Below, in pieces: positions 55,411 through 64,000 of a stretch of 64,000 nt of DNA (the first letter of the stretch is position 1; each line of letters starts with the position of its first letter). The DNA lies in assembly GCA_963921935.1 (NCBI GenBank), contig OY998180.1:61024551-61088550 (forward strand). Reading direction: 5' to 3'. The DNA comes from Galeruca laticollis. Its lineage: Eukaryota > Arthropoda > Insecta > Coleoptera > Chrysomelidae. Position numbers and translations under genes: made by a program. Below the pieces are notes generated by a model that had not been told where the DNA came from, ran no database searches, and saw only the letters and a list, made by a program, of their open reading frames with translations.

Positions 55411-55728
55411 ATACGCTTATAACTGGACATATAATTTTCGTATGGGGTTTGAGCTATCCCAAGAAGTAAATTTCCATACTAGTAACTAGACTTGCTTCAA
55501 GAAAAATACAGTGTTTTAATGAGGATAAGTACATTTTTAACATGAAAGTTGTGATAGATATTACCTCTAACAGATTAACAAAAAAATTTAATGTGAAAAC
55601 TAAAAGTTCTTACAAAAAAATGTAAGAGTCTGAAAAAAACAAGTTATCTAGAAAAACTAGTATTGATATTTACTTCTTGGGATAGCTCAAACCCCATACG
55701 AAAATTATATGTCCAGTTATAAGCGTAT
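55411..55728. mobile_element. Young MITE with 61-bp perfect inverted arms, TA target
   Basis: Arms 55411-55471 and 55668-55728 are exact inverse copies (starting ATACGCTTATAACTGGACAT and ending with CAAGAAGTAAAT), with about 196 bp between them. TA dinucleotides flank it on both sides, in the style of Tc1/mariner MITEs. Identity of the arms suggests a recent insertion into the surrounding fold-back element. Confidence 0.82.
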
Positions 55729-55841
55729 ACATAAAATACATTACAATAATCACACAAATAATATGAACCTAGTTAAAAAAAATACATTTAATAAGAAAAC
55801 TACTTTCTTAAGCAACCTGTTTTCCGGCTTCTTTCGATGGC

Positions 55842-56270
55842 TTACTTAAGGAACCTGTGTTTTTTTTGGCTTCTTCCGACGTTTCCCAGCGATAGCACAA
55901 ACCGGTGAAAGCTGTCACCCTGCCAAGAAGAACGGTGCCTTCCAGTAGGAGCAGCAAAAAAACGTCTCACAGTAAAACCCAGTGGGGAAAAAAGACACCC
56001 CAAATACGATCCACACGGCGAAAGATTCGCCCAACAAAAGACCGCCCCGTTTTCGAGTCGATCGTACTCAAAACTCATCCCAATCAACATCGATCGGACT
56101 CGAAAATTTCATAAGTTTTCCTGGTATAATCCCTCAACGAATGGCTTACAACGATCCAACTCCAACAATCGCCACACTTACCCAGGAACAACTTTTAAAA
56201 ACTTGCTGCTATTCCAAATGCCAAAAGGGAAAAATGAGACTGAACGCGCAATAGGCAGCGCATATTCCTA
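55842..56270 (+). other. GC-richer open stretch inside the fold-back element
   Basis: Two overlapping frames are open for 70-90 codons (for example 'WGKKDTPNTIHTAKDSPNKR' ... 'MAYNDPTPTIATLTQEQLLK' and, on the minus strand, 'GAVFCWANLSPCGSYLGCL'). GC content is well above the flanks. I recognise no domain. It may be cargo, part of a transposon ORF1, or non-coding. Confidence 0.35.
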
Positions 56271-56564
56271 CCAAACCACGAACTCAAAAATCCACTGCGG
56301 GAAACGAGCCAATAGCGCGTCAGGAGCCTTATGAACATACAACTAATAATGTCAAAACAAGCCGTATACAGAGTTGCCTATAGAGTAGACTCGTTTATCG
56401 TAGAACTGTGTTCAGAGTTGCCTACAACTAAAAACGAAGTGCAACAACTACCACTACACCAACACCCTAGATTACACTTCAGTCTATGAAGCCGATAATA
56501 TAGCGAAACGCACCTCAATGTAAATGTGAGTGTTGGTATAGGAAATAGTGTGCTTAGTATGAAT

Positions 56565-58435
56565 ATCACCAATGGATCCAGAAATTCCAACTTATTTGTT
56601 TTCTTTATAATAATAATAAGTTTATACAGCTTAAGGCATGTTTCGAATGTCCAATATACATGAATAGTAAATATCTTTTAAAAGAGAATATTTTGATCTG
56701 AACATATAATATTAACAAACATTTTTATAAATCACTAATATGTCAGTTGTTTGTGTAATTTAAACATATTTTTTTATGAAATTTCACAACATTCTGAAAC
56801 ATCTGGCTATTTCAGAAATATATATATATTTTTAAATTGATTTTAATTGATTGTTAACCATTATGCTTATCTTATGGACAAATATTGATGAAGTTTAAAA
56901 ATTACCACACTGAGAATGTAAATATGAACTTCACTTCAGTCATATAATGTTGACCCATTTAATATCAATTTACTAAACAATAGACAACTAAAATATTCTA
57001 TTCTGACTCATTTTTTACTATTGCAAATCAAATATTTGATAAACTACGATATTTTGACTACAACAATCTGTAAATTGTATTAAATAACTATTTTTTAGTC
57101 ACTATTTTATCAAAACGATTTTGCTATTCTCCAAATATTAACTATTCAACAAAAGCATGAAGCTAAATTGGACAATTAATTTATTTTTCTGCAGGGTAGT
57201 AATTACATATGTTATGAGTGCAATATCTACTGCAATAGATAATTGTCTTCCATTTACTGTACCTTTATCATGCACTTATCCAGACATTAGGTTGGCTCTC
57301 CAATTACACTCGTTAAATGCTTCTAGGGAATGACTAAATTATTTAAAAACATAACGAAATTTCAGATTTATTTCGAATGCATCGAAATAGAGATATTCCA
57401 ATTCCTCTTCTCTAATTATTTGATTTGGAAGAAATATTTATTTCGGAACAAGAATGGTACTTTTATAAATAAGTATTACTCTCTGTAAAGAAAACTATTA
57501 TAAACACATAATTTCTTCAAGACAACAATTATCATATTTGATGATTTCACATGAGCTCTAGAATAACCACTTCGGAGATTAATATCGCTTTATCCTTATG
57601 ATCATGTTCATATGTCACAATAGATTGAAATTATTGTTAGATTGAAAATGTGAAAAATACCTGACTTGATCAGGAGAGTGTTCGGAGACTTGCTATCATC
57701 TCTCATATTCAAACGGACTTTTCTCCTTTTTGTGAGAAGAGTCATCACTGTACAATGTTAAACTCGAAACAATGTACTTCTAATATATTAGATCTGTGTA
57801 TAAAGATTCCAAATCCCGTACCTCAAAAATATGTGTTAGCTATTGGTACATGCTCTGCTACGTTTTGGATACTTTCATAAAGAACATCATGATTCTCTAT
57901 ATTTAGTTTGCACCCAAAAAGCGATGCTGATAAATATTAACACAGAATGCAAGTAACACGCTTCAGTTACCAAGAGACCTAAGAAAATTCTCTTGTATTC
58001 AATCTTTGAAGAGCATATATAGCAGAAGAAGCATGAGATAATGAATAATATCAGTCTTGTTAGTTCAACATGATTAGGTATTGTATATGGCAATGCAACC
58101 AAAATCCCCAAGAAAATAAATATATGCAACATTAATTCATTATATAACAGTTTTCAATCTACTGAGTATATATGAATATTGCATCTTGACTGTCAATCTA
58201 ATATCCTAAATAAAAAAGAGAAAATGAAAGTAATTGAATTTCAAATGGGTCATACTTTGAAAATAACATATCTTAGTTTTGTTTTATTTTGTTAATGTAG
58301 TTATGTTTTTAAATCTATTTTCACCCTTGTTAAATTGTACATCAAATATTACTTTTGTTTATGTGTTAATATAAGATTTCTAAAATATTCGTACATATTT
58401 CATAATGTTTAGATAGCAAATATATACAGAGTGAG

Positions 58436-58437
<2 letters not shown>
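56565..58437. other. Intergenic sequence, nothing firmly recognised
   Basis: AT-rich. A hydrophobic minus-strand frame (58132-57887) and a short acceptor-like motif at 57181-57194 were examined and not called. Confidence 0.4.

Positions 58438-58507
<70 letters not shown>
58438..58507. repeat. (TA)n microsatellite
   Basis: TA run with one C interruption at 58491. Confidence 0.95.
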
Positions 58508-61145
58508 CTTTCAAAAGCGCGAGGGCCATCAATTTGACTCTGCCGAGTACTGTTAAATTATGACCGATTTTATCTTTTGCATTTAATATTTAGCCCATAT
58601 TTTGCAAAGTTGGATATTTTTTATTAGTACCTGTTAGGAGACAAGACAATGACATCAAATAATATTTAGTGTAATTTCAAAAGTTGTGTTGACTTATATC
58701 CTAAGCGGATTGTTTTAATGGTGTCCAATGAAAATTTTGTGGATGTATCTCTCAAAATTAGTTGACTCTCATTTTTGATATAGCGATAACCAATAAAGGC
58801 ACTGTTAGGTTTGCCATGCATTACGCAGTGTTCTATAAAAGCCCATTGGATACACCTTACAACTATAGTACATTAGGATATAGTACATAAAATATTCCTA
58901 ATTTGTGCTTTTTCAGCCAACTCCTTGAAAACTCAATTCAGTGAATTCAAGAGACGTTTAAATAATAAACAGTAAAACAAAACCTATAAAAAATACCAGG
59001 ATGTATTTTATTTTCCTCATTTCATTAAAAATTAGTGTACACTGGAAATATATTTACACCCTGCTCTATTCTTTATATGACAACATATTACACAATTATA
59101 GTGAAATCAGTCTGTATATATTGTTACTTTTATCGTGTTATATATTATTACTTGTATGTTACTCATTTATCCATTATCTACTTCCCGATTCCTATTGTGA
59201 TTAGTTATTTTATTATAAATTACTTATGAGTTGTTATAAGTTTTGAAAAATCGTTTGAGGTATTGAATGATTCGGTAGTCATGACACAATCCAGTTTTTT
59301 TGTTATTGATAAATTCAAACTTATTGGACAACTTTGAAATGCTGTTAGAAATAACATTACAGTGTTAACAGACAAGTAAACCTCGCAAGAACGCATTGGA
59401 ATCTCAAGTCTGAGAACAGTGTTGAGTACCAATAAACACTCATTGGCGGCTTGACTTAATACCAATATCTTGCAAGGTGTTTATTAAGGAAGGATGTCTG
59501 CCTGGCCAACCTGTAGTTATTTTATAATTGTGCTTTTTACATTTGATGTTAATTTTCATCACAATTACCGGAGAAATTAGTCATCCAAAAATGCTGAACC
59601 CATTGCTAGTGCTCCATTTTTCCATCAGATCGTATTCTTTGCTAACTAAAGCCATGCTTAAAATTGGAGAAATTTGATATATTGAAACATTGACAATACC
59701 TTATATAGTCAGAGTGGAAAATGGAAGAAATATTGTAAAGACTTCCTTTCTTGATAAAAATTTGTATTCTGTTTATAAAAGGAGAGCGGGAGGTAGGTAG
59801 CTGATAAATGCCATCAAATATCTAACCATCTTTTTAAGCAGCAGTTTTGGGATTTATATTTGAAAGCTAACTTCCTTAACATCCATCATTATATATATTG
59901 ACCTAATCGTCAATTTCGTTAGATTGTGTGGAATACATGGATAACAGCTGTGGATATGACCTTTCTGAAAAATTCGGAAAGTATTGTAACATAACCCAAA
60001 GAAAATAAGACACTTAGAGTTCACTATCACTATTTGTGATTTAAAAATTTATGGTAAAACATTATTATCAAAATTTCAACTTTTTCTTGTACCTCATCTA
60101 TCAAGATGATTGATTACGATTACTTTACAACTCTAATGTTCAAAAAGTAAGAACTGCTAATGATGTTATGAATGGATTGATCATTGCAATTTAAAGTAAT
60201 CACACTATACTCTAACTGTGTACTATACTAGTAGTTTAACATTATCTATCTCATTTACATAATATATTTCTTTGTTACTGATATCTAAATTATATCACTT
60301 ATTGGTTTTTGTGTCATTCCAATAAATAAATTTTTTTAGATAACTATTTTGATAGTCTACATTTCAGATAATTTCTCTTTAAAAGTTGAATATTATTCCA
60401 TCATTTAATGTTAATATTATTAAAGTTTTTATTGTTTATCAAGAGTGCAGTTGTTAACTATTGGTACATAATATTGTGACTAATAAACATTTCCTAAATT
60501 TGCATACATATTTTATTGTCCTTTTCCTATATAAATCTCAACATAGTAAAACTAGAGAAGGAAACTATTTTTATCATATTCCAAGTATAATTATTTTCCA
60601 ATTTTTTTGGTAATCAATATTTAGTGTCCTGGTGGTTGATTTTGTGCAGCATTTAGGTGCGCTACTTGATATAATATATATAAAGATGTTTATATTATTA
60701 CCATTTGCCTGTTTTTTTCTATGACAATAGCAACCAAAGTCACTAGTATATAGCTAACGCTATATGTCTCAAGCTAACTGATTCTCAATATTTTTACATC
60801 AAAAATTCAAAAGATACCTCTTCAGAAAAATCTTGTTCATAGTATTTCCACCAACTGTATTTGTCCATTTTATGCATCCAAAAACTATACAGTATAATAA
60901 ATGAAGAGAAAAAATTTCAATTTTTTTAACCTAGGATATATGGTAAATATCGAAATTTCGCGTATACCTAAACTTGGCCGCTTTTTCGTGCGAATATAAT
61001 GCAGAAACACAGAAAAGTTCTCCTAAATGTGTTAGTAACAAAATGATCGGGCTATCAAAACAAACAATGCTCCAACCGATTTCTTGCAACTGAAAATCCT
61101 ATTTTCCATACTAATTGAAGAAACCAGCAATTCGCAAATTTTCAG
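58508..61145. other. Intergenic sequence, nothing recognised
   Basis: AT-rich with only short open frames. Confidence 0.4.
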
Positions 61146-61149
61146 CGGA

Positions 61150-61335
61150 GATTCTAGTATATTTTTCCCAAATATGATCAAGAAACAACTTTTCCTTGGC
61201 AGTTACAAAAATAAAATATTGGATAATGATAGATACTAGTCCACTTAGAAAATCCTTAAGGTAAAGTGACTACTACACATCTGTTCCATATCGATTCTAG
61301 TATATTTTTCACATACACAATTATATACATATACA
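61150..61335 (+). repeat. Tandem-repeat family 2, left outlier unit
   Basis: Carries CAAATATGATCAAGAAACAA, CTTTTCCTTGGCAGTTA, AGAAAATCCTTAAGG and GTGACTACTACACATCTGTT in the order found in the array at 62640-63700. Confidence 0.75.
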
Positions 61336-61537
61336 ATTACAATACAACTGTCTCTTACAACGAATTTATTCCTCTTAAAGATTCTACTCTGTTCCTATCT
61401 TTAAAATGTGGACCAAATTAACAGATTGCTTATAGAATAGCTGCTGTCTTGTATTTAATAATGTTCTACAATATGTTTACTGGGGAAATAAATGAACTAG
61501 AAAGCTTACAGGAGTACAAATTAAATTACCAAAGAAG

Positions 61538-62620
61538 ATGGAGGATAAGGAAAAGCTGGTCAAGTACGTTCTTTATGCATTCAGTTTTAACTTATTGCCT
61601 ATAAATTTCTCGGAAATTACAGAAAAGAAGATATTTATTAAATGTTGTAGAAAAACTGGTAATACATACTTAACAAAAAGCACTACTCCTTTTTCGGCGA
61701 TGCCAGGAGAGATCAATATTCCAGAATCTGGCCTTATCGGCACAAAAAATGTTCTACCACAAGTTTTAAGGAAAAGACAAAATCTTAGCCACAAGTTATT
61801 CGCATACCCTTTAAAAGAAATCACCCCTCTACGGGCACCTTTTATCGCAAGTGGTAGGAAAAGAGAGCTGGAGTTAGAAGAATTGGGAACGAAAAGAAGA
61901 AACAGAGTATATTGAACAGACGGTTGCATTTAGAGAAGAACATAGAGGTCAATTAGTTAAAGATGAGCAAATAAAGGAATTGGAGGGAGAATTGAGATCC
62001 CATTTTAAGCGAAAAAGTGGGAAGATTTGGCTTTATTTGGAGACTATAATCTGTATGCTTTTGTGATCAGTAAAAAATTGGATTTTAGCTACGTGGGCAT
62101 TCTCGCTGAAAAAGTCCACAAGAAATCTGTGTACTTCTTAAAAGGTTTTTACAAAAATGTATTTATAAACATGTATAACAATCCATAGGACTTGAAGAAT
62201 GCTGGATTCATATTTCTTCTATATATGACTCAAAGAGAAAATATAGTGTACTTACCTAGTAAAGCTCCATTGGGATCATTTATAACAACAGGTCTAACTA
62301 ATTTTAAGGAGAACACCTTTCCTAAAGTAGAAGAATTAAAATTGAACAAATGTATTTAAGAAAATAAGAAGCACTTAGAGTATGACCAACACCATTGAAT
62401 CAAGTCAACAACGCATTAATGCAAAACATAAAAGGTAAAATCAACATTGACGAATGTAATAGACTAGAAGAGCTCCAGGAACGACTAGAATTAGTTATCT
62501 GTGGAATGCTGGAAGTTAACTATAGGAAGAGAACTAGATACATTGTACATTTCGAAAATTTATAATCTCTTTATGTGTCAAACTACTGGTTGGAGGATGT
62601 AGATATAATTTATAAGTTGA
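61538..62620 (+). pseudogene. Unidentified broken coding region bracketed by repeat family 2
   Basis: ATG at 61538 opens 125 codons ('MEDKEKLVKYVLYAFSFNLL', 'LTKSTTPFSAMPGEINIPES'). After a frameshift near 61900 a charged helix continues ('EYIEQTVAFREEHRGQLVKD', 'EQIKELEGELRSHFKRK'). Then come 'LALFGDYNLYAFVISKKLDF', 'GILAEKVHKKSVYFLKGFYK' and 'NIVYLPSKAPLGSFITTGLT' with one stop, and finally 'NNALMQNIKGKINIDECNRL', 'EELQERLELVICGMLEVNY'. The pieces follow one strand in order and look protein-like, so a decayed gene of about 350 codons is likely. I recognise no family. Confidence 0.5.
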
Positions 62621-62636
62621 AAATTAAATTAGACTC

Positions 62637-63699
62637 AATATAGGATAATGATAGAAACCAATGCATGGGGGTGTATTTCACCCTCTTAGAAAATCCTTAA
62701 GGGAATGTTACTACAACACATCTGTTCTATTTCTATTCTAGTTTACTTTTCCCAAATATGATCATGAAACAACTTTTCATTTGCAGTTAAAAAATATATA
62801 AGATAGATATAAGATAGAAACTATTGCTGTTCTATATCAATTCTAGCATATTTTTAACAAATATGATCATGAAAAAACTTTTCGTTGACAGTTAAAGAAA
62901 ATATTGGATAATGATAGAAACTAGTGACTGAGTATTTCCCCCACTTAGAAAATCCTTGAGGGAATGTGACTACTACACATCTGCCCTATATCGATTCTAA
63001 TACATTTTCCCCAAATATGATCATGAAAAAACTTTTCATTTGCAGTTAAAAAAATTAAATATAAGATAGATAACCCGTGTGAAGTTATCCACGGATTTTT
63101 TTTAACCATCCACGAATATATTTTTACAAAATAAACTGTACTTTTGCAAAAAATGTTAATATAGGAGACATATAATGACATTTTAATAGGCTACATAATG
63201 TTACTTCCAAAGATTAAGTGAATAAAAAGTTTTTGAATAGTTGTTCTTGTATATATTTCACGATTCTGAATCGAAGACCCAAAAATAAAAAAAAAATGTT
63301 CAACTATCCTTAAGGTAATGTGACTACTACACATCTATTCTGTATCAGTTCTAATATATTTTCTCCAAATATGATAACGACACTTTTCTTTGGCAGTTAA
63401 AAAAAATTAAATATAGGATAATCATAGAAAACATGAGGGGGGGGGGTATTTCACCCTCTTAGAAAATCTTTAAGGAAATGTGAACACCACACATCTGTTC
63501 TATATTGATTCTAATATATGATAATAAAACAACTTTTCCTTGGAAGTTAAAAAAAATAAAATATAGGATAGAAATCAATGCATGGGGGGTGTATATCACC
63601 CTTTTAGAAAATCCTTAAGGGAGTGTGACTATTCTATATCGATTCTAATATATTTTCCCTCAACATGATGATGAAACAACTTTTCCTCGGCTGTCAGAA

Positions 63700-63700
<1 letters not shown>
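62637..63700 (+). repeat. Tandem-repeat family 2, main array
   Basis: About six imperfect units (150-180 bp) with landmarks TCCTTAAG near 62693, 62950, 63310, 63466 and 63613, each followed by ACACATCT...ATCGATTCTA, CCAAATATGATCATGAAA and CTTTTCCTTGGCAGTTAAA. A unique segment of about 240 bp (63065-63300) interrupts it. Confidence 0.8.

Positions 63701-63704
<4 letters not shown>

Positions 63705-63771
<67 letters not shown>
63705..63771. repeat. (TA)n microsatellite
   Basis: AT dinucleotide run directly after the last unit of repeat family 2. Confidence 0.95.
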
Positions 63772-63773
<2 letters not shown>

Positions 63774-63949
63774 AGCAACGAATAGATGAATAGATTAGTG
63801 GGTATTGCACACAAATAGATGAAGGGGCTACTGAAAAGAATGGTAACTGCAGACATGCATGTTTCTGGCTCATTAGCCGTCATCGGTACGATACAACCAA
63901 GAAAAGATCTGAAACATGGGAGCAAAGGTGTTGAATGAAACATGATAAA

Positions 63950-63984
63950 ATATAACACTCCCGTTTCAGACGGGAGTGTTATAT
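63950..63984. repeat. Perfect hairpin, 15-bp arms and 5-nt loop
   Basis: ATATAACACTCCCGT, then loop TTCAG, then ACGGGAGTGTTATAT. GC-rich stem base in AT-rich sequence, very near the window end. Function unknown; it could be the centre or end of a fold-back element that continues beyond the window. Confidence 0.7.
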
Positions 63985-64000
63985 GCACCTCCATGTCTAT

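Larger units (their letters stand above)
55081..56564. mobile_element. TIR (fold-back) element of unknown class
   Basis: The 84-bp arms 55119-55202 and 56351-56434 are near-perfect inverse copies (TTTAGTTGTAGGCAACTCTG ... ATACGGCTTGTTTTGAC). Outside them, TATACTGAGCACACTACTT (55084) matches the inverse of sequence at 56545-56562 (TACTAAGCACACTATTT), so the right arm carries about 110 extra bases. The interior holds a nested MITE and a GC-richer open stretch. Confidence 0.7.

Noticed and set aside
57181..57330. Acceptor-like tract TTATTTTTCTGCAG followed by about 45 open codons
   Set aside because: No recognisable protein, no partner exon, and length compatible with chance.
57887..58132. Hydrophobic minus-strand frame of 81 codons with membrane-like segments
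   Set aside because: Leu/Ile/Phe-rich frames of this size are expected in AT-rich DNA; no motif and no splice context.
48140..63771. TA runs considered as origins or attachment sites
   Set aside because: They are simple dinucleotide microsatellites without associated structure.
1..64000. CRISPR arrays, bacterial operons, phage or plasmid features
   Set aside because: None present; the introns, poly-A tails and transposon classes are eukaryotic. The tandem arrays have no spacer-repeat structure.

Overview
The window is a piece of an AT-rich animal genome, almost certainly an insect. It shows spliceosomal introns with GT/AG junctions, a CAMTA-family gene, and a repeat mix (Crypton, PIF/Harbinger with MADF-BESS, piggyBac, Penelope-like, Gypsy, RTE, CR1-group and I/R1-group elements) typical of arthropods. 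A beetle or hemipteran would fit, but the sequence alone does not settle the order. 

The only host gene I can assemble is the 3' half of a calmodulin-binding transcription activator (Camta) on the + strand. Eleven phase-compatible exons run from base 1 to the stop codon at 41802-41804. They encode the end of the ankyrin region, a serine-rich linker, the conserved 'RVLTLAEQIIAAMPERIK' segment, a run of IQ motifs and a basic C-terminus. The CG-1 DNA-binding and TIG domains lie upstream of the window. A 93-nt exon at 19556-19648 was recovered by splice phase and is easy to miss. 

Large introns hold most of the mobile DNA. Intron 1 (269-2896) has a decayed Crypton tyrosine recombinase. The 3673-19555 intron carries a Harbinger fragment, a mariner-like element split by a satellite-bearing element, a TIR-bounded Harbinger (7935-10480) with a MADF-BESS gene and an antisense transposase relic, and a degraded I-group LINE. 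The 19649-26140 intron has a Penelope relic with an internal inversion, a second Crypton fragment and a second Harbinger. The 27069-34576 intron has a Gypsy element with gag inverted relative to pol and LTR, a LINE RNase H remnant and an RTE tail. The last intron holds a nearly intact CR1-group LINE. Its apparent target-site duplication suggests that it landed inside a Camta exon and that splicing now uses a donor within the element. 

Downstream of Camta (41805-64000) I find no convincing host gene, only one weak candidate exon on the minus strand (42260-42453). This region holds a small palindromic Penelope-derived insertion with a 12-bp target duplication (45790-46017), LINE debris, and a complete piggyBac (51450-54647, TTAA at both ends) that contains both a LINE insertion with a 12-bp duplication and a satellite-bearing element. 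It also holds a fold-back element with 84-bp inverted repeats and a nested 61-bp perfect-arm MITE (55.1-56.5 kb). At the end is a second tandem-repeat family (61.15-63.7 kb) that brackets an unidentified broken coding region. 

The mobile elements are nearly all broken by stops or frameshifts. The least damaged are the CR1-group ORF2 (one frameshift in an A9 run), the MADF-BESS gene (two stops) and the perfect-arm MITE.
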